This document shows, piece by piece, positions 49,538-60,589 of a stretch of 64,000 bases of DNA. The notes below the pieces were generated by a model. It did no database searches, was not told the DNA's origin, and saw only the letters and a program-made list of their open reading frames with translations. Position numbers and translations under genes: made by a program. The stretch is from Rhizophagus clarus (taxonomy: Eukaryota > Glomeromycota > Glomeromycetes > Glomerales > Glomeraceae), in NCBI GenBank assembly GCA_015698045.1, contig BLAL01000162.1, positions 372,001 to 436,000 of the forward strand, read 5' to 3'. How positions within the stretch are numbered: the stretch's first letter is position 1; the number at the start of each line of letters is the position of its first letter.

Positions 49538-50735
49538 ATGATTGACTTTTCATTAATCGCCAATAATCCTTTTTACCTTGCTACATTAGTGTTATCATTG
49601 GTAAATGTATTTAATTCATTATTTATGGTTAATTTACCATTATTTAATTATTCATTTTATCTTTTTAGATTGGTTGGATTATTACATTTGCTGGTACTGC
49701 CGCTGCTAAAATATCAGGTACTCCATGGTTCTTAATAATTTTTGAGTTATTCCTCATTTTGGGTATTGCTGCTGCTATCGCAACAGACTCCATCAAATAT
49801 TATCGCTTTGCTGTATCCTTATGAAAGATATTTCTTTTCTAAATAGTTTATTCTCGATGATACTTTATAATTATCTTAAACACAATTATATTCTTAGATT
49901 TTAACATTTTTAGGTATTAGTCTTGTCTTCATAATTGTTGCAGATGATTATACCATTAATGTAGTTAATAATCCCAATGCTGTTAGCGAAAACCCTCAAG
50001 CATTTCAAGCAATTGCAGCCGGTTCAATTTTCCTTTCTATTGTGACGGTATTTGTAGATGTTTCAGAATATCCGTTATGTAAATATATTTATTAATACTA
50101 ATTACTTTTTTAAATAGTTTGTATGGATATTTAGTTTTGGATCTGAGGAAGGTTCTATTGTAGTAAACAGCATAAACTCATTAGCTATAAATAAAGTTGA
50201 TGGAAACACATCACATCATCATACACCTCTTAGTTTTCCACCCCCTGGCCCAATTCCAATGGTACCAACTTCGTTACAACAGGAGCCACAAGCAAACAAT
50301 ACTGTTGCAAATCCTGAGTATGCTTACAAAGCAAAGGCTTTATATGATTGTAAGTCCATTTATTGACGTTATTATCTTGGGTGAAAGTTATACAAGAAAT
50401 TAACAGCAAAAAATAGATTATTAAAATTTATATAAAACGGGAATCTATTAATTTATAATATAAAAAGTATAAGGAATGCTTATTGAGCATTCTCAAATTT
50501 TATTTTATTAATAGACCAAGCAAATCCAGATGATCAAAGTGAGCTTTCGTTTACTAAGGGAGAAATACTTGATATTGTTGATAACAAAGGCAAATGGTGG
50601 CAAGCGAGAAAAGCCGATGGTTCAACTGGTATAGCACCAAGCAATTATGTATGTACAAATATAATGAAATAAGATTCTTTCCATAGGTTATTAACTTATA
50701 CTTTTTTTCTTTTATTTCAGTTGCAGCTCGTTTAA
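49538..50735 (+). CDS. SHO1: High-osmolarity signalling protein Sho1, 245 aa
   Basis: Exons 49538-49600, 49669-49812, 49898-50047, 50118-50349, 50515-50648, 50721-50735 (738 nt). Four membrane helices lie in the first 130 residues ([73 protein letters not shown]). A polar linker follows, then a C-terminal SH3 domain: [54 protein letters not shown]. That is the fungus-specific Sho1 layout: a plasma-membrane adaptor that binds Pbs2 through SH3 and feeds the HOG osmostress and cell-wall/filamentation pathways. The last coding exon is only 15 nt. The second intron has a U12-type donor (see 49813-49897). Confidence 0.95.
49813..49897 (+). other. Candidate U12-type (minor spliceosome) intron in SHO1
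   Basis: The 85-nt intron opens with GTATCCTTAT, a full match to the U12-type donor GTATCCTT. A branch-like TATCTTAAAC lies about 18 nt before the acceptor ATTCTTAG, a spacing usual for U12 introns. The flanking frame (YYRFA / [11 protein letters not shown]) joins a membrane helix cleanly. None of the other introns I placed in this window starts this way. Confidence 0.7.
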
Positions 50736-51737
50736 AATATATTTTGTTTAGGAAAAAGTAGCAATTGTAACGGAGAAAATTTCGTGCAACAAAACCGGGT
50801 TCATCTCTTGTTCTCTTGTTATATCAAACTTATAATTAAACTTTTTTTTTTTTTTTTTTTTTTTTCATTTGCATGCGCGAGAAATATACATAATCATAAT
50901 GAATGCACTTGTTTAAAAATTTGCATTTCCATACCATTTATTATTTTTTATTATAAATATAGTTAACTTACTATAAATAATTCCTATTATATTCTTATTA
51001 GTTTGTATTATTATATTAAAACATCTAAAATGACAACTTTTTTTCCAGAGTTTGAATAGACAATTTGTGGCTTTAAAAAAAAAAATTTATTCAAGATCTG
51101 CCGATAAATCGGGTATCAATTTTTGGGCAAAACAGAAATTTTTTTTAAACAGGATTTCCAGCAAAAAGTATTAGCCAAATTTATATATAATATTGGACAT
51201 CTTCCCAAATTGCATGATTAGGATTAAGATTAGGATTAGCTTGAGATTAAGATTAATGTTTAATCTTTTACAAAATTATGGTAATCACAGTTGAATTTAT
51301 TTAGTATTAAATTCTGATCAGAATTAAATTATTAATTAGAAAATTTTTTTTTTTAGAATTTTATATAATATTATATAATCTTATTCTTTATTTTATTAGA
51401 AAACAAAATTCCTTTTCAGAAATATATCATATAATACTACATAAAATTCATAAATTTAACTGAAATTAAAAAGTATTGAATGTATTTACATTATAATTTA
51501 TATATTTTATATATGATAAATTGATAGTATGTTAAAAAATATTAATTATCACATAATCATAAATTTAAATGAAACAAATAAAAATTTATAATTTTTAAGC
51601 TACCATATAAATTTTATTAAATATATAAACAAAATGAAGATAAACATATACTTTATCTATTTATTAAAATATTTTAATCATTTATTATTAGTTTTTATTA
51701 ATGTATTTAACCTTTTTAAAAAAAAAAAGTTATCTAG
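50736..51737. other. Sho1 3' flank and AT-rich spacer, no gene
   Basis: Contains the 3' UTR, a T run at about 50840-50866 and a TTAGGATTAAGATTAGGATT-like degenerate stretch at about 51221-51250. No coding sequence seen. Confidence 0.4.
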
Positions 51738-51982
51738 GTGCCATCCCAAGTGGTATCAGTTTTTTTGCCACCCCTATCACGTGAATTAAAAATATAATTT
51801 GATTGGCTAATTTTTAATCAATTAATTTTTAACTTTAAAATTTTTTTTCATAAAAAAAATTTTTGTAAAAATTAAATTTTGATAAAATACAATATAAATA
51901 AATAGTTAAACATCTAAAATAACTTAATAAACTTTAGTAACTTTTTTATTAAAATTTGTAATTTTGTATTGTATCATATATA

Positions 51983-52291
51983 CTATAGAAGAATCCCAGA
52001 CATTACTGATACAACTCATAATCATAAAAAAGAGCAAATTGATGTAAAATTTAAAAGCTAAAAAACATGTTTTTTGCAATTTTCTTGTCAACCAGTAATC
52101 CAAATTGGATGAACTTTTTTTTAAAATGTAGCTCTCAATGAGATCTACAACAATAAAAAAAGTTTAACGAAATTGGTTAAATAGATGGCAAGATATCCTT
52201 AAAAAACTAAAAGAACAAATTGGCTTAATTTTAAGAAAAATGGGTAAAAAAAATGTGAGTTATTTTAGTAATGTCTGGGGTCCTACTATAG
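51983..52291. mobile_element. MITE nested near the left end of the 4.6-kb transposon
   Basis: Ends CTATAGAAGAATCCCAGACA and (as complement) CTATAGTAGGACCCCAGACA, followed by TTACT on both, are inverted repeats; flanked by TA/ATA. 309 bp, non-coding. Confidence 0.7.
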
Positions 52292-52339
52292 ATAAACAAT
52301 TATTTATTTAGTTTACAGTATGACATGAATGACATCTAA

Positions 52340-53330
52340 TAATAAATTACAATAGTAAAGAAAGAGATGTATAATGAAAAGAAGTAAAAGGGATAAAGTA
52401 AAATAAAAAAGAAAATGAGGAACAAAAAAAGAAATTGAAGATAAAGGGATGATGAAAGGAGAGATCAAGAAAGATAATGATGAAAAGAGTGATCAGGAAT
52501 AAAAGAATGTTGAAAGAAATGATCAAGAAAGAAAGAGGAATGAAATAAATGATTAAGGACGAGATAGTGATGTAAGGAGCAATCAAAGACAAAAAGAAAA
52601 CGAAAAAAAAAATTAAGGATGAAATAATGACAAAAGAAAATGATTAAAGATAAAGGGGGTACAAAATAACAATCAAAGATGAAATAATGATGAAAGGAGA
52701 GATCAAGGATGAAGAAGAAATGAAAGAAATAATCAAGGATAAAATAATGATAAAAAGAACAATTAAGGATAAAAGGGGAATGAAAGGATAAAATAATAAT
52801 AAAAGAAAAGATTAAGGATGAAGGAGAAACAAAGTAACGATTAAGAATAAAATAATAATAAAAGGCGAGATCAAGAATGAAGAATAAAATAATGATAAAA
52901 GAAGCGATTAATGATGAAGAAGGAACGAAAGGAACAATCAAAGATGAAATAATAATGAAAGGAGAGATCAAGAATGAGGAGGAAATAAAAGTAATGATTA
53001 ATGATGAAATAATAATAAAATAAACGATTAAGGATGAAAGGAATGATCAAAGATGAAAAAGAAAACAAAAGGAATGATCAAGAAGAAAAAGTGAATAAAA
53101 AGAATAATAAAAAATGAAAAGGGAAGCAAAAGAAATAAAAGTGAAAGCAAAAGAAACAATAAAAGATGAAAGTAATAGTAAAAAGAAATGATAAAGGATG
53201 AGAGAGAACAAAAGAACAATAAAAGATAAAAGAATTATGAAAAGGTATGATAAAGAATAAAATAAAAAATGAAAATACTTAAAATAAAATAAAAATAAAA
53301 TCGCAAAAAAGAAAAGCCCAACCGAAAAAA
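52340..53330. repeat. Purine-rich degenerate minisatellite (about 24/48-bp period)
   Basis: About 950 bp in which words such as AAAGGAGAGATCAAGGATGA and GAAATAATGATGAAAGGA recur, with almost no T/C runs on the plus strand. The hydrophobic minus-strand reading frames here (Phe/Ile/Ser/His repeats) follow from this composition and are not genes. Such polypurine strands can form triplex or R-loop structures. Confidence 0.75.
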
Positions 53331-53699
53331 AATAAGAAAAAATGGTTAATTAAAGAAGACAAATCTAAAAATTCAAAGTATTTTGAATTTACCATTTACT
53401 GAAAACTTGTCAATAAAGTCTAAAGCTGTTAACCGTCAAAAAGATTAACCTGCAAAATAAAGTGTTAACATTAATTAACAAAAAAAAAATTAACAATGTT
53501 GAAAAAAAAACTTATCAGAAGCTCCCAAACCAAAAAAATAAGCACTTACAAAAAAAACGTTATTTAATGCTGATTTATACAGCTCAAGAACCCTAGTCAC
53601 AGCAATATTTAATATTATGTGCCAAATTTATTTTTTTAAGAGATCACGTGATCTCGGCCTGCATTAAGAATTTATTATAATTTTGGCCAAATTTAAAAA

Positions 53700-55820
53700 C
53701 TAAAATTTGGTTAAAATATCTTGAAGTATATTATTAGGAATTACACGATATCTTTTATACTTTTTAACCGCATATTCTGCCTGTTTCACATTTAATCCCT
53801 TCCTATATGCATCCATATATCTAAAAGATTTTCTAGCAAATGCTCTTATCTCTAATAAAAAAATATGATCTAATGCAATAGGAACAACTTGCTGCAATCT
53901 GTTCTATGTATAATTACAATTATTTCTTGAATATCATTTCACAGCACCCTAGTACATTTCTATGTAATTAAGCTCACAATGAAATTTTAGGTAAAAAATT
54001 ACCTTATAATCCTTGTCTTCAATAACTTCTTGAATCATGCATTTCTGGGTAAAAAAATCAGGTTGATTTTCTAAAATATATTGCATATAGTATTGATTAT
54101 CTGTTGAATCCTTATTTTTACAAAAACCTTTTAAACCTGGTGTTAATAATTAATGTTCATGTAATATTTGCTTCATTCCTTTTTGTTTTTCACGAAGAGA
54201 TTCTTTAGAATGATTGTCAGGAAAATTCATATATTGAATGTTACCATTAAAAATAGTGTTTCTCATTTTTGATTGTTTGCCACCTGATCTTACATTCATG
54301 CAGTTTGCAATAAGAGCATCAGAATTAAATGCACCATGTGAAGTAGAATTATCAAATGCAAAAACTGCAACAGCTTTGTGGTAAGTTGCTTCAAATATTG
54401 GGATTGTATGATTAACAATCTGTAAAACCAATAAATTTATTTTAATAAAAGAGAAAAGTAATTAAAAATAAACAAAATAAAAATAAGATCAATTACTTGT
54501 TGAACTAATAATTCAATATTCCACCAACTGTCATTATTTGTTCCTGGGTTCATTGTTACTTTAGCTTCATGTGGAATATTATTAGAAACTTCTGAAAGTT
54601 TTTGTTCTTCACTTAATTGTAATCGTCCAATTGTTTCACATAAAAAATTGTTAACATGAATACTTTTTCCTCTTCCTTTCTTGCGAAGTGGTTGCTCTCT
54701 ATGCGGTGCTCATCCAGATTGCCTCCCATCATTAGAGTGAAAAGTAGTTTCATCATGAGTTACCAGAATATGCAAATGTTCATTTTCTTGTAAATCAGGA
54801 TTAATTTGAATTTCCAGATTATTATCCTCAAATTTTGGCATTAATTTTTTGTAACTGGATTTAATAAAAATTAATTGAATAAAAAAAAATCAAAATATTT
54901 TTTATTTAAGATATTAGAATTTTTTACCTTGCCATTTGCTCCAAAAACTTTGACCTATACGCAATTATATCAGGTCTTTTATAACCATCAATATAAACGC
55001 CTTTTTTAAATTGTTTAAACTCAAATCCCATTTTATTAAGCCAATTTCTTGCTGTTCTTGTGCTAAATTGAGAATTCAAATTATTTTTAAATTAATAAAA
55101 CAAGATTTTTTTAATTCAAACCTGATTGTTATTTCTGTTTGATTTCAAGTGATGGAAAAACAACATTTTTTACATAATCAATAAAATCAGCAACATAAAA
55201 TTCAAATTTATTTTTACGTAAATATGTTGTTATTTGCATTTGAATATTTTCATCATCAAGTAAACTTTTAATTTTACAATGTTTTCCTTGTTTTGAAATC
55301 AGAATAGTTTTACCATTCTTTACTAATTTTTCCCATTCTCTAAGACAACGTGCAAAGTATGGCCCTTTATTTAATTGCCATGCAATACTGAAACTTACTT
55401 TAATTTTTAGTTCTTTGTGATTAATATGTCTAAGATACTGCAATAATGCAGTTAACCTTAATTTATAACCACTATTAAAATTACTACTCTTTACTTCACT
55501 TTTAAGGAATTTAATTAATTGTTCATAATTGAAATATTCTTCACATTCAGAATTTTGATCATCAGAACTTTGATTATCAGATTTTTGATCATCAGGTTTA
55601 TTTGCTAACCATTTTCAGCCAAAAGCTTTTTGACTTGTACTCTTTTTCTTTTTTTTGTTTGAACAGAATTTCCAATATAAACTGATTTTTGGGCAGGTAG
55701 TACATAGTTTTTCATTCTGTTTAATAAGACTGCAACAAAAGTTTCAGCTTTTTCGTCAAGCTCGACATCTTCCCATATGACTTCTTCATTATCTGAATTA
55801 TCATCGATATCTAAAGACAC
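53700..55820 (-). pseudogene. DDE-type transposase of the 4.6-kb element, intron-containing, decayed
   Basis: Read on the minus strand from 55820: an acidic N-terminus (DIDDNSDNEEVIWEDVELDE) and a basic block; then, after a frame change near 55605, LQYLRHINHKELKIKVSFSI and ARNWLNKMGFEFK...GVYIDGYKRPD. After an intron (about 54855-54925) come THDETTFHSNDGRQSG, a TGA stop at 54710-54712 where neighbouring sequence suggests a Trp, and KKGRGKSIHVNNFLCETIGR. After another intron: FEATYHKAVAVFAFDNSTSH, GMKQILHEH, and an end DILTKF. HDE and FDN look like the first two catalytic acidic sites of an uncharacterised fungal DDE family. One frameshift and one internal stop argue that this copy is inactive. 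Confidence 0.68.
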
Positions 55821-57154
55821 TAAGAGCCTGTTTTTATTTTTTTCTTGTTTATTTTTAGCTAAACTTTTTATTTATTTTCCATGTTTCAAAAGTGGTGACA
55901 TAATAAAAAAATGGAAAAAAATTATATTTATTTAAGAAAAAACTTTTTTTCAGCTTATTTGAGCAATATATGCAAAAATCTTACTGGTGCCAAATTTGAA
56001 TATCTTATATATATAACTAAGGAAATTCACACAAGAAAATTTGACAATAACTTTTTAAGAAGTGATCAGATTTAGAAACTCATTGTAGTTTGAAAACTGA
56101 AGATAAATTACATTAAAGTATGATAAGTTTTTAAAAATAACTTCATTTTTGAAAAAGTAGATACATTTTAAAAAGAGTGTACCAAATTTGTTGCGACTAG
56201 GGTTCTCGAGCTGTAATAAAAAAAAAATGATTTAAAAAATAAAATATACTGAAAGTAACAAAAGTAAAAAGCGGTAAAAATTAAAAAAAAATTGTATATA
56301 AAAAAATTAAATAAACAATTAATTTAGAATCACGTGATAGGGATGGCAAAAAAATCATGTATCACTCAGGATGGCACCAACAATTTTTCTTAAAAAAATA
56401 TTCTTAATTATCATATTATTAATTTATAAAATAAAGTTTTGAATTTTTAATTTAGTTTTATTTTTGGTTTTAATCAATTTTATTTATATTAAATGTATTT
56501 TTTATTTTAAAATTTTTACTAAAAAATATTTTTGGTTTAAAGAATTAGTTTTAATTTTATTATAAAATAGAATTAAATTATTTTTCAAAAAATTTTTTAA
56601 ACTAAAAATATTTTTAGATAAAACTTTTAATTATAAAATAATTTCAGTTAAAATATAATAATTTTAAAAATATTTTTTAATAAAAATTATAATTTGAAAA
56701 ATATTTAATAAAAAACCAAATTTAAAATTAAAAATAAAATTAAATAAAAAATTCAAAGTTTATTATGAAGTTTTATAAATTTAAAGTTAATTTAAAGTTA
56801 TATTTTTAGATAATTTATAATTTATTAAAAATGGTTTATAACTTATTGAAAACTTACATATATTAAAAATTTTATATTACACTTATATTACAGTCATACC
56901 TTCCTATAGTCATGCGGTCAGGCGCATATTTTTGGTGTGCTTATATTTAGTTGTGACTGTATAGAAATCCCTCCATATAGTTAACCCATATGAAAACGTG
57001 ATTGTATAGAGGTTTTATAATTTTTGTATCACAAAAAAGAAATACTAAATATAAAATGTAAAAATTTATTTATATTTAACATAAAAAAAATTAAGTTTTC
57101 CTGCATTTATATATTATTTTAAATAAAAAAACTCATAATATTCTTCTGTGTTTT

Positions 57155-57517
57155 CACAGGTCGAAATTAGTTAAATAGGGTATCAATAGGGTATCAATAG
57201 GTTATCAATCGGCTATCAATAGGCTACCCTATTGGTAGCCTATTGAACTTGCGCCATAATCCGTCACCAATCAGGCAGGCTGATTGATAACCTATTGATA
57301 ACCGATTGATACCCTATTGATACCCTATTTAATAAAAATACCAATAGGATATTAATAGGTTATCAATAAGTTATCAATCGACTATCAATCAGCCTGCCCG
57401 ATTGGTGACGGATTATGGCGCAAGTTCAATAGGCTACCAATAGGGTAGCTTATTGATAGCTGATTGATAACCTATTAATACTCTATTGATACCCTATTTA
57501 ACTAATTTCGACCTGTG
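57155..57517. mobile_element. 363-bp palindromic element built from TATCAATAGG-like decamers
   Basis: Begins CACAGGTCGAAATTAG and ends CTAATTTCGACCTGTG. The arms are complementary over about 165-170 bp with few mismatches and a spacer of about 20 bp near 57330-57352. Each arm contains a run of ten-base words TATCAATAGG / TATCAATCGG / TACCCTATTG and a GC-richer part (CGCCATAATCCGTCACCAAT). No ORF. Confidence 0.8.
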
Positions 57518-58189
57518 TTTGTTTTCAAAAGTTTATGATGCACTTTCATATTAAATTCTTTACTTTCCTGCTCTTCAAAATATTGCACCTAATTGTTAAG
57601 ACTATTAAATCCTTTCTACATTGGTATTATTGGATATTCTTTACTATCATCATTCATTTCAGGATTTCATTTTCTTCTTCCAAAATTAATTGTATAATTT
57701 TAGCAGTTAACTTGAAACAACCGTATTTATAGATCATTATTAATAACTATTGACAATAAATTTTTGATTAGAAAAATAAAGTTGTAAGAATTGTTAAATT
57801 TATCATGATTGATAATTAAAGTAATGAATAATGTTAAAGAAATTGATAAATTTACTATCACAATAAACATAAAACAGTTTTTCTTAAAAAAATTCCCAAT
57901 GACCTTATAGCGAAATTACATGATATGATTATATAGAGCTCAAAAAATGAGTTTGGGCGCACAAATTTGGTATGATTGTGACTAAAGCTCCGCATGAGCT
58001 GGCTCAAGTCAAGCTACAGTCTGGTTTGGCTTGGCTTGAAAAAAAAAATTCTGGCTTGAGCCAAAATGAGTTAAGCCACAAAAAATCTTGGCTCAACTCA
58101 TTCAAGCTAAGCTGAAAAATTCTGGTTCAAGCCAAGTTGAGCTTGAGCTGGCTCAAGCTGGCTTAAACTTTATTATCAAAAAAAAAGCT

Positions 58190-58510
58190 GAAACTAGGTA
58201 TTTTTATATGTAAAGTTACAAAAAAAAAACACTGGAACTAATAGTTTCAGCGTTTTTTATATATCAAATTGCCAAAACTTATAATAAATAATAAACGTTT
58301 TAGCATTTTTTATATATAAAATAGCAAAAAAAAAAAGACAAAACTATTGGTTCCAGAGTTTTTTATATATAAAATTGCAAAAAAATGCCAAAATAATGGT
58401 CTCGATGTTTTTATTTAAAAAAAAAAAATGCTAGAACAAATAGTTCTAGCGTTTTTTATATATAAGTTTGCAAGAAAAATACCAAAACAAATAGTTTTGG
58501 CAGGATCCTG
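58190..58510. repeat. Minisatellite with GTTTTTTATATATAAAATTG units
   Basis: About five diverged units of roughly 60-85 bp, each with a self-complementary word of the type CAAAACTATTGGTTCC or CTAGAACAAATAGTTCTAGC followed by GTTTTTTATATATAAAATTG. Each unit can form a small hairpin. Confidence 0.55.
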
Positions 58511-58709
58511 AATAATACTAATATAACTCACATATGGGTTTACGTGGAGTTTATAATAGATATATATGGATTTATTTTTAAAAAATACTAATTTCAGTAA
58601 ATTAAATTACTCAGTATTTACCAAAATTTATTTTATTTTATTTATTTTTTTACTTTTTTTCAGTATTTTATACCAAATTTATTTATTTTTATTATTCTTT
58701 TTCAGTTTT

Positions 58710-59580
58710 TAATACCCTAATTCCAAAAGTCTGATCGTATTTTTCATCTGGCAACACTACAAAAAATAAATAAAAATAATTAATTAGTTAAAAAAATACT
58801 GAAAAACACTTCCCCCACCCTCCCTTACCTTAATTCCAAAAGTCTGGTCATGCTTTTCATCTGGTAACACTACAAAAAATAAAAAAAAATAATTAATTAG
58901 TTAAAAAAAATACTGAAAAACACTTCTCCCAACCTCCCTTACCTTAATTCTGAAAGTTCAGTCGTGCTTTTTATCTGGCAACACTACAAAAAGTAAAAAA
59001 AAAGTTAATACTTAATTAATTAAAAAAAAACAACAAAACACCTCTCCCAACCCTCCCTTACCTTAATTCTAAAAGTCTGGTCATGCTTTTCGTCTGGCAA
59101 CACTACAAAAAATAAAAAAATAATTAATACTTAATTAATTAAAAAAAAATAACGAAACACTCCTAACCCTTCCCTTACCTTAATTCCAAAAGTCTGGTCG
59201 TGCTTTTCGTCTGGCAATACTACAAAAAATAAAAAAAAACAATTAATTAGTTAAAAAAAATACCAAAAAATACTTCCTTCACCCTCCCTTACCTTAATTC
59301 CAAAAGTCTGGTCATACTTTTCATCTGGCAATACTACAAAAAGTAAAAAAAAAGTTAATACTTAATTAATTAAAAAAAAATAACGAAACACCTTCCCTAA
59401 TCCCTCTCTTACCTTAATTCCAAAAGTCTGATCATGCCTTTCATCTGGTAATACTACAAAAAAATAAAAAAAAATAATAATTAATTAATTAGTTAAAAAA
59501 ACACCAAAACACTTTCCACCTTTCCTTACCTTAATTCCAAAAGTCTGGTTGTGCTTTTCTCTGGCAACACTACAAAAATA
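58710..59580 (-). repeat. Tandem array C, eight exon-like units (best preserved)
   Basis: Units start at about 58723, 58827, 58940, 59061, 59176, 59289, 59409 and 59527. Seven of eight keep CTTACC at one side and all keep CTAC at the other, while the 41-bp part between them is conserved and the roughly 70-bp A/T spacer varies. Read on minus: T-rich tract, TGTAG, 41 nt (LPDEKHDQTFGIK in one frame), then GTAAGGG. Confidence 0.8.
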
Positions 59581-60033
59581 AACTGATAAATGATTAAAAA
59601 AAAAATCAGATATTCAGATTATCTGATTAGATTGGTAAGTCACATGACCCACCTGCCTTTATACCAAATAATTTGTTATAATGTTAACGATAAAAAATTG
59701 CCAAGCTTGATCTGACTCATAAGCTGGCTTGAGCTTTTCAAGCCAAGCCCACTGTCAGCTTAAGTTTATCAAGCCAAGCCTAATACCAGACTCAAGCTTT
59801 TTCAAGCTGGCTTATGAGCCACCAAGCCAATTTAATCATGGCTTGGCTTGGCTCAGTTTGAAAAGCTTGAGCCAGCTTGCAAGCTGGCTCAGCTCATACG
59901 AAGCTTTAATTATGACTATAATTATATTGTGACTATATAGAGGTCATTTTTTTAATTAAAAATTTAAGCGTAAAGATTGTGTTGATTATATAGAAAGTGT
60001 GCTTATATAAGGGGTAACTATATAGAGGTATGA

Positions 60034-60219
60034 CTATAGATGCCACCCAAATCCAAAATAATTTGGAATTATGGCAGCCCAAATGTACAAATCCAAATTA
60101 ATTTACAAATTATATATATAAATTTTGCAATTTGCACATTTGGGATTTGGGAATTATGGCTGTCAAAATGTATAAATTAATTTGGGATTTACTTAAAATA
60201 ATTTGGATGGCTTCTATAG
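60034..60219. mobile_element. MITE with CTATAGATG-type ends, copy 2
   Basis: Ends CTATAGATGCCACCCAAATC and (complement) CTATAGAAGCCATCCAAATT; related to 36921-37065. It abuts the right end of the outer element at 60036, and GGTATGACT occurs on both sides. Confidence 0.7.
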
Positions 60220-60589
60220 GTATGACTTTAATTATATAATTTATAAATATTATAATTTAATTGGTTATTAAATCTAACAGAAGAAAAAAAAAGTAAAGGT
60301 TATAACAAAATAGATATTACATAATATATATAATTTTTTTAAATATTACTGATATAATTTATAAACATAAAAAAAGCAAATTAATATTAAATTTAAAGAA
60401 TTAAAAAAACATATTTTTATAATTTTTTCATTAACCAATGATCTAATTTATATAAATTTTTTTGAAAAAATAACTCTTAATAAAAATTCTGAAAATATAT
60501 ATATAAGTAAAATTTAACCAAAAAAATTTTTTAAGTAAAAAAATATCATTATGATATTTTAGTTAAATTATAACAACTTATTACAAATA

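Larger units (their letters stand above)
51738..56378. mobile_element. 4.6-kb DNA transposon with long TIRs
   Basis: The left end GGTGCCATCCCAAGTGGTAT continues to a CCCTATCACGTGA block (about 47 bp). The right end, read as its complement, gives GGTGCCATCCTGAGTGATAC and the same final block: imperfect TIRs carrying a TCACGTGA palindrome. Inside are a minus-strand transposase remnant (53700-55820), a MITE (51983-52291) and a purine-rich minisatellite. I could not fix a target-site duplication, so superfamily is open. Confidence 0.75.
57982..59910. mobile_element. TIR element with AAGCTGGCTC subterminal repeats
   Basis: Left TAAAGCTCCGCATGAGCTGG and right (complement) TTAAAGCTTCGTATGAGCTG are inverted. 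Both termini contain many copies of GGCTTGGCTTGA / AGCTGGCTCAAG words over about 200 bp (57985-58170 and 59700-59900), a layout like hAT subterminal repeats. The interior is a minisatellite (58190-58510) and exon-like array C. No transposase seen. Confidence 0.6.
56891..60036. mobile_element. Outer TIR element (about 3.1 kb) with nested insertions
   Basis: The left end CAGTCATACCTTCCTATAGT and the right end, as complement TAGTCATACCTCTATATAGT, form TIRs flanked by TA. Inside lie the 363-bp palindrome (57155-57517) and the AAGCTGGCTC-type element (57982-59910). Short minus-strand coding remnants near 57530-57720 may be old transposase, but nothing is readable enough to name. Confidence 0.6.

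Noticed and set aside
52347..53219. Several overlapping minus-strand ORFs rich in Phe, Ile, Ser and His
   Set aside because: They arise from the polypurine minisatellite; repeats in three frames, no membrane-protein pattern, no start context.
57535..57732. Plus-strand hydrophobic 65-aa ORF
   Set aside because: Phe/Ile-rich composition typical of AT-rich noise; more likely antisense to transposase debris.
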